Assembly: GCF_004193175.1 (NCBI RefSeq)
Contig: NZ_SAUH01000001.1
Span: forward strand, 1,901,501 to 1,965,500
Origin: Streptomyces sp. RFCAC02
GTDB lineage: Bacteria > Actinomycetota > Actinomycetes > Streptomycetales > Streptomycetaceae
Reading direction: 5' to 3'
Length of the DNA stretch: 64,000 nucleotides
The position numbers were made by a program, and so were the translations under genes. This document shows positions 28,107 through 37,362 of the stretch, piece by piece; positions within the stretch are counted from its first letter, which is position 1; every line of letters begins with the position of its first letter. Under the pieces are notes generated by a model. That model was not told the DNA's origin. It did no database searches and saw nothing but the letters and a program-made list of their open reading frames with translations.

Positions 28107-31100
28107 ATGTCACTGAGACCATCCCATCGACACCTGTCGCGCGTGACCCTCGCGGCCGGCCTCGTGGCCGCGCTCGCCGTCACCGGAGCGGCACCTGCGC
28201 TGGCGACGGACAGCGACCCGCTGTCCGTACCGGACAAGCCGATCGACGAGAAGTTCTCCACCCAGGACGCCACGCTGCTGGCCGAGGCCAAGGACGCGGG
28301 CGACCCGTTCGTCACGCTGATGATCGCCGCCGAGCCGGGCGAGACCGAGGAGGTCGGCGACGCGCTCGACGCCGTCTCCGGAGCCTCCGTCGGCTACACC
28401 CAGGACGACATCGGCTATGTGCGGCTCACCGTCCGCACCGGCCAGGCCGACGCCGCGATCGAGGAGGCCACCGCCCTCTCCTCGGTCCACGCGATCGACA
28501 TGAACGACGAGATCCAGGTCCCCGACCCCGCACCCGACTCCGGCGAGGCGACCGGGCGCGGCGGCCACGGCAGCGGCCACGGCAGCGACTACGACGGCCC
28601 CGACGAGGACACCCCGGCAGACAACCCGTACCAGCCGGCCAACGACACCGGCGCCGTCGACTTCGTCGAGGACCACCCGGAGTACGACGGCCGCGGCGTC
28701 ACAGTCGGCATCCTCGACACCGGTGTCGACCTCGCCCACCCCGCCCTGCAGGAGACCACGACCGGCGAGCGGAAGATCGTGGACTGGGTCACCGCCACCG
28801 ACCCGATCCTCGACGGCGACGGCACCTGGCGCCCCATGCTCACCGCCGTGAGCGGCGGCTCATTCACGCTGAACGGCCGCTCCTACACCGCGCCCGAGGG
28901 CGAGTACCTGGTCAGCACGTTCAGCGAGTCCGTCGCCGTCGGCGAGATCGGCGGCGACGTGAACCGCGACGGCGACACCACCGACCGCTGGGCGCTGCTG
29001 TACGACCCCGAGGCCGGCACCGTCCGCGTGGACGTGAACGACAACGCCGACCTCACCGACGACGAGGCGATGACGCCCTACGGCGACGACCACCAGATCG
29101 GGTACTTCGGCACCGACGACCCGGACACCGCGATCGCCGAGGCCATGCCGTTCGTCGTGGAGATCCGCGAGGACGTCGCGATGGACCCGTACGGCGGCGA
29201 CTGGGTCGGCCAGGTCCGCGACTTCGTGAACATCGGCATCGTGGAGGGCATGCACGGCACCCACGTCGCCGGCATCACCGCGGCCAACGGCCTGTTCGGC
29301 GGCGACATGGACGGCGCCGCGCCCGGCGCGCAGATCGTCTCGGCGCGCGCCTGCGTCTTCACCGGCGGCTGCACGTACACCGCGCTGTTCGAGGGCATGA
29401 TCGACCTCGTCGTGAACCGGGACGTCGACCTCGTCAACGTCTCGATCGGCGGCCTGCCCGCCCTCAACGACGGCAACAACGCCCGCGCCCGGCTGTACAC
29501 CGAGCTGATCGACACCTACGACGTGCAGCTCTTCATCTCGGCGGGCAACGACGGCCCGGGCACCAACACCATCAGTGACCCGGCCGTGGCCGACAAGGTC
29601 GTGGCGGTCGGCGCCGGCATCTCCGACGAGACATGGGCCGCGAACTACGGCTCCGAGGTCCGCACCGCCTACAACCTCCTGCCGTTCTCCTCGGCCGGCC
29701 CCCGCGACGACGGCGGCTTCAAGCCCACGATCGTCGGCGCCGGCGCCTCGATCAACACCATCCCGACCTGGCAGCCCGGCAGCCCCGTCGCGGAGGCCGG
29801 CTACGACCTGCCGCCCGGCTACGGCATGCTCCAGGGCACGTCCATGGCGTCCCCGCAGGTCACCGGCTCGTCCGCGCTGCTGCTCTCCGCCGCGCGGCAG
29901 CGGGACATCGACCTCTCCCCCGCCGACCTGCGCACCGCGCTCACCAGCTCGGCCGACGAGATCCGCGGCGTGCAGGCGCACGAGCAGGGCGCCGGCCTGA
30001 TGGACACCGAGGGCGCCTGGCGGCTCATCCGGCAGGGCGCGACGGCGCGCGAGTACACCGTCTCCGCGCCCGTGGACCACGCCATGTCGGACTACCTGGC
30101 GACCCCCGGCACCGGCACCGGCGTGTACGACCGCGAGAGCGCCCCGGCCGTCGGCGAGAGCGAGGACTACGAGATCACGATCACCCGCACCACCGGTCCC
30201 GACCGCCCGGTCCGCCACCACCTGGCGCTGGAGAACAACGACGGCAGCACGTTCCGCATCGACGGCCGTTCGTCCGTCTCGCTGCCGCTGGACGAGCCGG
30301 TGACCGTCACGCTGCGGGCCAAGCCGCGCTCGGCCGGCGTCCACAGCGCGATCCTCACGGTGGACGACAGCTCGACCCGCGGCACCGACCAGCAGATCCT
30401 CGCCACGGTCGTCGTGCCCGAGGAGCTGTCCGGACCCGACTGGTCCACCAGCGACTCCGGCCGCGTCGAGCGCAACTCCACCGAGTCGTACTTCGTGACC
30501 GTCCCCGAGGGCACCCGCTCCCTGGAGGTCGCCCTGGACGGCCTGGCCGAGGACAGCCAGACCCGGTGGATCGCCATCACCCCGTACGGCACGCTGGCGG
30601 ACGACTCCACCACGTCGTTCTGCTACCCGAACTACGACAACCCCAACAACACCTGCCGCCCCGACCTGCGCAGCTACGACGACCCGATCCCGGGCGTGTG
30701 GGAGTTCGAGGTCGAGGCGCGCCGCACCTCCCCGGTGCGGAACAACCCGTACACCCTCACAAGCACCGTGCTGGGCACCACGTTCGACCCGGAGACGGTC
30801 GAGCTGGGCCACGCCGACGCGGGTGAGCCGCTGACCATCGGCTGGGGCCTCACCAACGACCTGGCGCCCGTCCGCGGCACCCTGGCCGCCGGCGAGATGG
30901 GCTCGGCGCACGACGAGACACCCACCATCGGCGGGGGCGAGACCCTCACCTGGGACGTCACCGTCGGCGAGGGCACCTCGCAGTTCGACGTGGTGATCGG
31001 CAGCCCGTCCGACCCCGGCTCCGACCTCGACCTGACGGTCTACCGGGACGGCACGCTCGTCGGCTCCTCCACGTCCTCCGGCTCCGAGGAGGCCGTGCGC

Positions 31101-31409
31101 CTGACCGACCCGGCGGCCGGCACGTACACGATCGAGGTGTACGGCTACGCCGTGCCGAGCGGCTCGACGACCTTCGCCTACCGCGACGCCTACCTCAGCT
31201 CCGAGCTGGGCACCGTCGAGGTCGACGAGGACACCGTCCTGGACCTGGACACCGGCGCGACCGCTACGGCCACCGCCACGGTCACCGTCACCGCCGCAGC
31301 GGCCGAGGCCGGCATGGACCGGCAGGTCTTCGGCGAGGTCAGGCTGCTCAACGAGAACGGCACCGTCACGGGATCCGGCGCGGTCACGATCGACCACGTG
31401 ACACCGTGA
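28107..31409 (+). CDS. Secreted subtilisin-family (S8) peptidase, TPPII-like
   Basis: 1100 residues. A signal peptide (LSRVTLAAGLVAALAVTGAAPALA) is followed by an inhibitor-I9-like propeptide. The catalytic triad is complete: Asp204 in VGILDTGVDLAHP, His383 in MHGTHVAGIT and Ser579 in QGTSMASPQVTGS. The Asp-His distance of 179 residues is far longer than in subtilisin and resembles tripeptidyl-peptidase-II-like enzymes. This insert carries calcium-loop-like DVNRDGDTTDRW. The C-terminal about 450 residues are beta-rich, with a PPC-like region (GSDLDLTVYRDGTLVGSS). ATG 28107 is preferred over 28101 because AAGG then has correct spacing. It lies between two pepN copies, suggesting joint peptide use. 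Confidence 0.92.
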   Translation: MSLRPSHRHLSRVTLAAGLVAALAVTGAAPALATDSDPLSVPDKPIDEKFSTQDATLLAEAKDAGDPFVTLMIAAEPGETEEVGDALDAVSGASVGYTQDDIGYVRLTVRTGQADAAIEEATALSSVHAIDMNDEIQVPDPAPDSGEATGRGGHGSGHGSDYDGPDEDTPADNPYQPANDTGAVDFVEDHPEYDGRGVTVGILDTGVDLAHPALQETTTGERKIVDWVTATDPILDGDGTWRPMLTAVSGGSFTLNGRSYTAPEGEYLVSTFSESVAVGEIGGDVNRDGDTTDRWALLYDPEAGTVRVDVNDNADLTDDEAMTPYGDDHQIGYFGTDDPDTAIAEAMPFVVEIREDVAMDPYGGDWVGQVRDFVNIGIVEGMHGTHVAGITAANGLFGGDMDGAAPGAQIVSARACVFTGGCTYTALFEGMIDLVVNRDVDLVNVSIGGLPALNDGNNARARLYTELIDTYDVQLFISAGNDGPGTNTISDPAVADKVVAVGAGISDETWAANYGSEVRTAYNLLPFSSAGPRDDGGFKPTIVGAGASINTIPTWQPGSPVAEAGYDLPPGYGMLQGTSMASPQVTGSSALLLSAARQRDIDLSPADLRTALTSSADEIRGVQAHEQGAGLMDTEGAWRLIRQGATAREYTVSAPVDHAMSDYLATPGTGTGVYDRESAPAVGESEDYEITITRTTGPDRPVRHHLALENNDGSTFRIDGRSSVSLPLDEPVTVTLRAKPRSAGVHSAILTVDDSSTRGTDQQILATVVVPEELSGPDWSTSDSGRVERNSTESYFVTVPEGTRSLEVALDGLAEDSQTRWIAITPYGTLADDSTTSFCYPNYDNPNNTCRPDLRSYDDPIPGVWEFEVEARRTSPVRNNPYTLTSTVLGTTFDPETVELGHADAGEPLTIGWGLTNDLAPVRGTLAAGEMGSAHDETPTIGGGETLTWDVTVGEGTSQFDVVIGSPSDPGSDLDLTVYRDGTLVGSSTSSGSEEAVRLTDPAAGTYTIEVYGYAVPSGSTTFAYRDAYLSSELGTVEVDEDTVLDLDTGATATATATVTVTAAAAEAGMDRQVFGEVRLLNENGTVTGSGAVTIDHVTP

Positions 31410-31451
31410 CCCGCTGACCCGCGCACCGCGGGACGGCACCACCGCACCGAC

Positions 31452-31492
31452 GCCGGGGCGGGTGGACGGCTCAGGCCGCCACCCGCCCCGGC
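31452..31492 (+). terminator. Terminator of the subtilase gene
   Basis: GCCGGGGCGGGTG pairs perfectly with CACCCGCCCCGGC (13 bp); the loop forms a smaller GGC/GCC helix. It is 43 bases after the stop and before pepN copy 2. Confidence 0.75.
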
Positions 31493-31569
31493 CGCGTTCC
31501 GCGTGGAAGGATGGCGGGAGCGACGCCGCACACCACGGCGAAGCCGCATTCCACGACGAAGGAGAACTG

Positions 31570-34134
31570 GTGCCAGGCACGAATCTCACCCGGGAAGAGG
31601 CGCGGGAGCGGGCACGGCTGCTCACCGTGGACGCCTACGACATCGCGCTCGACCTGTCCGGCGCGCAGGAGGGCGGCACCTTCCGCTCCGAGACCACCGT
31701 GCGGTTCACCGCGCGCGAGGCGGGCGCCACCTTCGTCGACCTGATCGCGCCCGCCGTCACCGGCATCACGCTCAACGGCACCCCGCTCGCGCCCGCCGAG
31801 GTGTTCGCCGACTCGCGGATCACCCTCGCGCACGTCGCCGAGGGCGAGAACGAGCTGCGTGTCGTCGCCGACTGCGCCTACACCAACACCGGCGAGGGCC
31901 TGCACCGCTCGCTCGACCCGGTGGACCAGCAGGCGTACCTCTACACCCAGTTCGAGGTCCCGGACGCCCGGCGCGTCTTCGCCTGCTTCGAGCAGCCCGA
32001 CCTCAAGGCGTCGTTCCGCTTCACCGTCACCGCCCCCGAGGGCTGGACCGTCATCTCGAACTCCCCGACGCCGAAGCCCGAGGGCACCGTCTGGTCGTTC
32101 GAGCCGACGCCGCGCATCTCCACGTACATCACGGCCATCGTCGCCGGCCCCTACCACGCGGTGCACAGCACCTGGGAGGGCGGCGGGCGGACCGTGCCGC
32201 TCGGCCTGTACTGCCGGCCCTCGCTGGCCGAGCACCTGGACGCCGACGCCGTCTTCGAGGTCACGCGGCAGGGCTTCGACTGGTTCCAGGAGAAGTTCGA
32301 CCACCCCTACCCGTTCGCCAAGTACGACCAGCTCTTCGTGCCGGAGTTCAACGCCGGCGCGATGGAGAACGCGGGCGCCGTCACCATCCGCGACCAGTAC
32401 GTCTTCCGCTCGAAGGTCACCGACGCCGCCTACGAGGCGCGCGCCGAGACGATCCTCCACGAGCTGGCCCACATGTGGTTCGGCGACCTCGTGACCATGG
32501 AGTGGTGGAACGACCTGTGGCTGAACGAGTCGTTCGCCACCTACACGTCGGTCGCCTGCCAGGCCCACGCGCCGGGCAGCCGCTGGCCGCACGCCTGGAC
32601 CAGCTTCGCCAACTCCATGAAGACCTGGGCGTACCGGCAGGACCAGCTCCCGTCGACCCACCCGATCATGGCGGAGATCCGCGACCTCGACGACGTCCTG
32701 GTCAACTTCGACGGCATCACCTACGCCAAGGGCGCGAGCGTCCTCAAGCAGCTCGTCGCCTACGTCGGCATGGACGAGTTCTTCCGCGGCGTGCAGACGT
32801 ACTTCAAGCGCCACGCCTGGTCCAACACCCGCCTCACCGACCTGCTGACGGCGCTGGAGGAGACCAGCGGCCGTGACCTGTCGGCCTGGTCCAAGGCGTG
32901 GCTGGAGACCGCAGGCATCAACGTCCTGCGGCCCGAGATCGCCGTGGACGACGCCGGGACGATCACCCGGTTCGCCGTCCGGCAGGAGGCGCCGGCGCTC
33001 CCGGCCGGCGCCAAGGGCGAGCCGACGCTGCGCCCGCACCGCATCGCGATCGGCCTGTACGAGCTGGTGGACGGCGCCCTGACCCGCACCGACCGGATCG
33101 AACTCGACGTGGACGGCGAGCTGACGGAGGTCCCCGGGCTGACGGGACGCGCCCGCCCCGCCGTCGTCCTGCTGAACGACGACGACCTCTCGTACGCCAA
33201 GGTCCGCCTCGACCCCGAGTCCACGGCGGCCGTCGCCCGGCACGTCGGCGACTTCACCGAGTCGCTGCCGCGCGCCCTGTGCTGGGCGTCCGCGTGGGAC
33301 ATGACGCGCGACGGCGAGATGGCCACCCGCGACTACCTCACGCTCGTCCTCGGCGGCATCGGCAAGGAGACCGACATCGGCGTGGTGCAGTCGCTGCACC
33401 GCCAGGTCAAGCTCGCCCTCGACCTGTACAGCGCGCCCGACCGGCGCGCGCAGGGGCTCGCCACCTGGTCGGCCGCGGCGCTCGACCACCTGCGGTCGGC
33501 CGCGCCCGGCAGCGACCACCAGCTCGCATGGGCGCGCGCGTTCGCGGCGGCGGCCCGCTCCGACGCCGAACTCGACGTCCTCGCCGGCCTGCTGGACGGC
33601 TCGGAGACGATTCCCGGCCTGACCGTCGACACCGACCTGCGGTGGGAGCTGCTGGAGCGGCTCGCCGCCACCGGCCGCGCCGACGAGCCGGAGATCGCGG
33701 CCGAGCTGGAGCGGGACGCCACCTCCGCCGGCGAGCGGCACGCCGCGGCGGCGCGCGCCGCGCGGCCGACGCCGGAGGCCAAGGCCGAGGCGTGGGCGCA
33801 GGTCGTCGAGGGCGACAGCCTGCCGAACGCCCTGCAGGAGGCCGTGATCGGCGGCTTCGTGCAGACCGACCAGCGGGAGCTGCTCGCGCCGTACACCGAG
33901 AAGTACTTCGCGGCGCTGAAGGACGTGTGGGCCTCCCGCAGCCACGAGATGGCGCAGCAGATCGCGGTCGGGCTGTACCCGGCCGCGCAGGCGGAGCGCG
34001 CCACTCTCGAGGTGACGGACGCGTGGCTGGCGACGGCCGAGCCGTCCGCGGCGCTGCGCCGGCTCGTCACCGAGTCGCGCGCGGGCGTGGAGCGGGCGCT
34101 GCGGGCGCAGGCGGCCGACGCGGCGGCGGAGTGA
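31570..34134 (+). CDS. pepN: Aminopeptidase N (M1 family), copy 2
   Basis: 854 residues. The GAMEN motif starts at residue 263, the zinc site is HELAHMWF (His297, Glu298, His301) and the third ligand is Glu320 in WLNESFATY. The C-terminal helical domain is complete. The start at GTG 31570 is preceded by AAGGAG. It shares its opening ([24 protein letters not shown]) and most conserved blocks with the copy at 24244 but lacks several insertions, giving a clear paralogous pair separated by a nuclease-like gene and a secreted protease. This copy is closer to the canonical actinobacterial PepN (GAMEN-AGAVTI). Confidence 0.95.
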   Translation: MPGTNLTREEARERARLLTVDAYDIALDLSGAQEGGTFRSETTVRFTAREAGATFVDLIAPAVTGITLNGTPLAPAEVFADSRITLAHVAEGENELRVVADCAYTNTGEGLHRSLDPVDQQAYLYTQFEVPDARRVFACFEQPDLKASFRFTVTAPEGWTVISNSPTPKPEGTVWSFEPTPRISTYITAIVAGPYHAVHSTWEGGGRTVPLGLYCRPSLAEHLDADAVFEVTRQGFDWFQEKFDHPYPFAKYDQLFVPEFNAGAMENAGAVTIRDQYVFRSKVTDAAYEARAETILHELAHMWFGDLVTMEWWNDLWLNESFATYTSVACQAHAPGSRWPHAWTSFANSMKTWAYRQDQLPSTHPIMAEIRDLDDVLVNFDGITYAKGASVLKQLVAYVGMDEFFRGVQTYFKRHAWSNTRLTDLLTALEETSGRDLSAWSKAWLETAGINVLRPEIAVDDAGTITRFAVRQEAPALPAGAKGEPTLRPHRIAIGLYELVDGALTRTDRIELDVDGELTEVPGLTGRARPAVVLLNDDDLSYAKVRLDPESTAAVARHVGDFTESLPRALCWASAWDMTRDGEMATRDYLTLVLGGIGKETDIGVVQSLHRQVKLALDLYSAPDRRAQGLATWSAAALDHLRSAAPGSDHQLAWARAFAAAARSDAELDVLAGLLDGSETIPGLTVDTDLRWELLERLAATGRADEPEIAAELERDATSAGERHAAAARAARPTPEAKAEAWAQVVEGDSLPNALQEAVIGGFVQTDQRELLAPYTEKYFAALKDVWASRSHEMAQQIAVGLYPAAQAERATLEVTDAWLATAEPSAALRRLVTESRAGVERALRAQAADAAAE

Positions 34135-34177
34135 CCGTGCGCGCGGTGGCACGCACCGCTGCGTGACCACGGAGGGT

Positions 34178-34210
34178 GAACGCCCGGGGCCGGTTCGGCC
34201 CCGGGCGTTC
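34178..34210 (+). terminator. Terminator of pepN copy 2
   Basis: A perfect 15-bp stem (GAACGCCCGGGGCCG and its complement) with a three-base loop, 43 bases after the stop. Confidence 0.85.
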
Positions 34211-34304
34211 ATCTGTTCCCGGGGCGGTGCGCGCGCGGCACGGCGCGTTCACCGGGACAAGAGGGACGGAAGGTGCCGTTCGTTCACCGATTTCGGAAGA
34301 ACTC

Positions 34305-34334
34305 TTGAGGTTCTGCTGAGTTTTGAGCTTAATT
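34305..34334 (+). promoter_or_regulatory. A/T-rich promoter of the 836-residue protein
   Basis: TTGAGG (34305-34310), an 18-base spacer and TTAATT (34329-34334) lie in an A/T-rich island (TTTTGAGCTTAATTTTAGAT) that is exceptional in this window. Predicted start near 34341, leaving a leader of about 140 bases to the ATG at 34481. Confidence 0.5.
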
Positions 34335-34350
34335 TTAGATTGAGACACCG

Positions 34351-34372
34351 TGTCAGCGGCTACCGTCTGACA
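34351..34372. promoter_or_regulatory. Inverted repeat TGTCAG-N10-CTGACA, candidate operator
   Basis: Six-base arms with a ten-base centre, just downstream of the predicted transcription start of the gene at 34481. The spacing puts both half-sites on one face of the helix, as for a dimeric repressor. Confidence 0.45.
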
Positions 34373-34480
34373 GGAGGCTGTACGGTCGGCGGCCGTCAGG
34401 TGACCGAGGGACCGCTCTCCCATCCACCCCGACGCGGGTGTGGTGTGTCATCAGGCGAGGCCCGTGCGAAGGGGGAAGTC

Positions 34481-36991
34481 ATGCCGATTCTGAGCTTCAC
34501 GCGGGATGAGGTGGAGGCCAAGGCCGGCGTCAAGCCGTGGAAGGACCAGGTCACGTTCCACGACGAGATCAATCCGGACGAGATGGCCGACACGGCCGCC
34601 GTCTACGCGCGGGCGGCCGGCGAGGCGTCCGACACCGGTGAACTCGCCACCGAGGCCAGCCACATCGGTGCCGACGCGGGCGGCATCAACGGCGAGGAGA
34701 TGGTGGACGACGAGGGCCGCATCGACCTTACGTCCCGCGGACTCCAGGGCAACGGCGAGGACATGGACACCGTCGTCGAGTACGTCGTGCGCGCGATGAA
34801 CCGCGCCCTCGACGCCGACGAGGAGGTCCACGACGTCATCTTCGAGCCGGCGAACGGCCTCGACAAGAAGTACACCGACCGTCTCCAGGACGCCATCGAC
34901 GAGTGGAACGGATGGCAGAGCGCGCTGGAGGCGAAGCTCGCCCCGACGCGAGACCTCCCGCTGCTGACCGCTCAATACCCGGTCTCCGTGGAGTACGGGG
35001 GCGAGACCCGCTGGGCCATTCCGATGGTGACGAACGGCAAGCATGTCTACAGCTTGCCCGCCGGCCTCGACACGGACATCCGCAACAAGCACCTCGCGCT
35101 CGCGGCCGGCGACGCGAAGACCGCTGCGGGTGACATCGACGAGGCGATCGAGGCCTACCGGAAGAAGCTCGGCGAGTACGGGCAGGAGCTGGGCACCCTC
35201 GGCTACGACCTGTCGGACGGCCCCCTCGGCCTGTGGACGACCGACGGCATGGCCGACTACGCCGCCGAGCAGGTCGAGTACCTCCTCGCGCACCGGCCGA
35301 CCGACCCGGCGGAGCTCGACGCCTGGATCGACCAGCTCGACATGTGGACCGAGGGCCTCGGCTCGATCGCCCTCGGCATCGAGAACCCGGACGACCCCGA
35401 CTCCCCGCTGCGTGACCTGACCGCGGCGGAGCGGGCGTACCTGGAGCAGTTCCTCGGCCACTTCGACAAGGACGAGATCGTCGCGCTCGGCGAGCTGGTG
35501 TCCGGCAAGGGGCTCGACCCGGGCGACGCCGGCCGGCAGTTCTCGTCGCTCCAGCGCATCGCCAACGGGTTCAACATGCTGTTCAACCCGGAGATCGGCG
35601 GTGTCGACATCTCGACGCAGGCCGGCCGCGACGCGCTGCCGCCCGGGCTCAAGCACTTCCTCGACGGCCCGAGCGAAGCCCTCATCGAGGGCATGGCGAA
35701 GAACATGGTGCCGAACGGCGGCGGTCCCGACGACAGCTACTGGGACGCCCTGAAGGAGTTCAACGCGTTCGGCGAGCTGATGGGCACCGCGTCCATCGCC
35801 CCGGGCCACAGCTTCGGCTCCGAGCTGGCCCACGAGGCCGTCACCATGCAGCACCTCACGCAGTACCAGTACGTGAACGGCGGCGGCGGCGACATCCCCA
35901 ACACCGGCAGCAACGCCCTCCTGCAGAACGTCGCCCTGAACAGCGACCTCTCCGCCGACCTCCTCAACGACAAGACGTTCCGCGAGGACGCGCTCACCGC
36001 GCACTGGGAGAACTCCGACGGCCTCGGCAACCTGATCAGGTCCGGCACCACCGTGCCCGAGGGCGTGGGCCACAACGACCCGGAGGCCAAGCAGTACGTC
36101 CAGGCCGCGTTCAACGTCCTGCACTACGCCGCCATGCACCCGGACACGATCCACGGCACGGACCACTGGGCGATCAACGAGTACGGGGACCTCGACCACT
36201 CCGGCCTGGAGGACTCGATCGGCGACACGATGCTGAACTACATGGACTTCATCGCCAAGGGCGGCAAGGAGTCCGAGTTCTCCGCCACCGAGAACGGCTT
36301 CACCGACGAGAACCTGCAGGGCTTGGACTACAAGTACTCGTTCGACCTCTCGGACGAGGACCGCAACACGCTCTTCAAGATGATGAACACCGCCGACAGC
36401 CAGGCCCGCGACGAGTTCTACGACGGCGTGAACGCGTGGTACACCGACACCGCCCTCGGCGCGTTCAACCGCCTGGAGAGCGGCGAGAGCCAGAGCGAGC
36501 GGAGCACCTTCGACCACATCGGCCGGGTCGCCGGCACCGCGCGCTGGGCACAGGACAACGCGCCCATCGAGGACGAGTCGAAGCGGAAGTTCACCACCTA
36601 CGGCGCCATCTCGACCGGCTCGGCCATGCTCAACACCGTGCTCGACTTCGGCAAGTGGAACGTGGCCAACCAGGTGGCCGCCTTCGGCATCACCGAGGCC
36701 ATGCGCTACGGGATGCCGGACGGCAACGAGGAGGTCACCGAGGCCCAGTGGGACACGGTGAACTGGGGTGACTCGGACGTGCGCGCGGCGGTGGCGCAGG
36801 TCGCGCAGCGCGCCGGCTACGAGGGCGCCGACCAGTTCGACGCCGTGCCCGACCCGGCGCACGACTCGCGGTACACCGACACCGACATGATCGACCGGAC
36901 CCGCGACATCGAGAAGGTCTACCTCGCGGAGGCCGAGTCCCTGATCACCGCCTACGACCGCGCCGTCCACGACGACCAGGTCGGTAACTGA
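34481..36991 (+). CDS. Large acidic soluble protein, unknown (DUF6571/TPR-repeat-region-like)
   Basis: 836 residues from ATG 34481 with GGGGGAA upstream. No signal peptide or membrane segment. Very acidic and Ala/Asn-rich, mostly helical. Residues 30-160 (AAGEASDTGELATEASHIGADAGGI and on to WNGWQSALEAKL) look like a long helical hairpin of the WXG100/LXG kind. The middle and end are rich in Asn/Asp/Gly helices (GFNMLFNPEIGG, FDLSDEDRNTLFKMMN). It resembles, from memory, streptomycete proteins annotated DUF6571 or TPR-repeat-region, which may be type VII secretion cargo. No secretion genes are nearby. Function unknown. Confidence 0.72.
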   Translation: MPILSFTRDEVEAKAGVKPWKDQVTFHDEINPDEMADTAAVYARAAGEASDTGELATEASHIGADAGGINGEEMVDDEGRIDLTSRGLQGNGEDMDTVVEYVVRAMNRALDADEEVHDVIFEPANGLDKKYTDRLQDAIDEWNGWQSALEAKLAPTRDLPLLTAQYPVSVEYGGETRWAIPMVTNGKHVYSLPAGLDTDIRNKHLALAAGDAKTAAGDIDEAIEAYRKKLGEYGQELGTLGYDLSDGPLGLWTTDGMADYAAEQVEYLLAHRPTDPAELDAWIDQLDMWTEGLGSIALGIENPDDPDSPLRDLTAAERAYLEQFLGHFDKDEIVALGELVSGKGLDPGDAGRQFSSLQRIANGFNMLFNPEIGGVDISTQAGRDALPPGLKHFLDGPSEALIEGMAKNMVPNGGGPDDSYWDALKEFNAFGELMGTASIAPGHSFGSELAHEAVTMQHLTQYQYVNGGGGDIPNTGSNALLQNVALNSDLSADLLNDKTFREDALTAHWENSDGLGNLIRSGTTVPEGVGHNDPEAKQYVQAAFNVLHYAAMHPDTIHGTDHWAINEYGDLDHSGLEDSIGDTMLNYMDFIAKGGKESEFSATENGFTDENLQGLDYKYSFDLSDEDRNTLFKMMNTADSQARDEFYDGVNAWYTDTALGAFNRLESGESQSERSTFDHIGRVAGTARWAQDNAPIEDESKRKFTTYGAISTGSAMLNTVLDFGKWNVANQVAAFGITEAMRYGMPDGNEEVTEAQWDTVNWGDSDVRAAVAQVAQRAGYEGADQFDAVPDPAHDSRYTDTDMIDRTRDIEKVYLAEAESLITAYDRAVHDDQVGN

Positions 36992-37008
36992 CCCGGGCCG
37001 CCGCCCGG

Positions 37009-37036
37009 CCGCGGTCCCCCGCGAGGGGGACCGCGG
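37009..37036. terminator. Perfect hairpin between convergent genes
   Basis: CCGCGGTCCCCC pairs with GGGGGACCGCGG (12 bp, no mismatch) around a stable GCGA tetraloop, between the ends of the 836-residue protein gene and the small membrane gene. Confidence 0.85.
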
Positions 37037-37051
37037 CGGGGCGCGGACGAA

Positions 37052-37318
37052 TCAGCGCTGCCGGCGCCCGCCGGTGCCCAGGATCACGAGGCCGGTGATC
37101 ACGGCGAACAGCGCGATCGGCGCGACCACGTACAGGCCGAGCGTCTCGAACACGCTGAGCCCCTGACCCGGGTCGTCGCCGTCGTCCCGGTACAGGGCGA
37201 GGGCGGACGGGGAGGACAGCAGCATCAGGAACGCCGTGCCGGCGGCGACGGCTCCGGCGCGTGTCGCGACGCGCGCACCGCGCCGCCCGGCCGCGCGCTT
37301 CTCGGGCATGAGCTTCAT
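37052..37318 (-). CDS. Small membrane protein with two hydrophobic helices
   Basis: 88 residues. A basic N-terminus (MKLMPEKRAAGRRGARVATR) precedes a first hydrophobic stretch (AVAAGTAFLMLLSSPSALA) that may be a signal sequence. An extracytoplasmic acidic loop (LYRDDGDDPGQG) and a C-terminal transmembrane helix (LYVVAPIALFAVITGLVIL) with basic stop-transfer tail GGRRQR follow. The layout implies a short outward-facing loop. ATG 37318 is chosen; ATG 37309 is possible. It sits 44 bases after malQ in transcription order reversed, so it is downstream of malQ and may be cotranscribed with it. Function unknown. Confidence 0.75.
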   Translation of the reverse strand: MKLMPEKRAAGRRGARVATRAGAVAAGTAFLMLLSSPSALALYRDDGDDPGQGLSVFETLGLYVVAPIALFAVITGLVILGTGGRRQR

Positions 37319-37362
37319 GTTGACCACCGGCCCACAGTAACGAACGCCGTCCCCCCGCCCGG

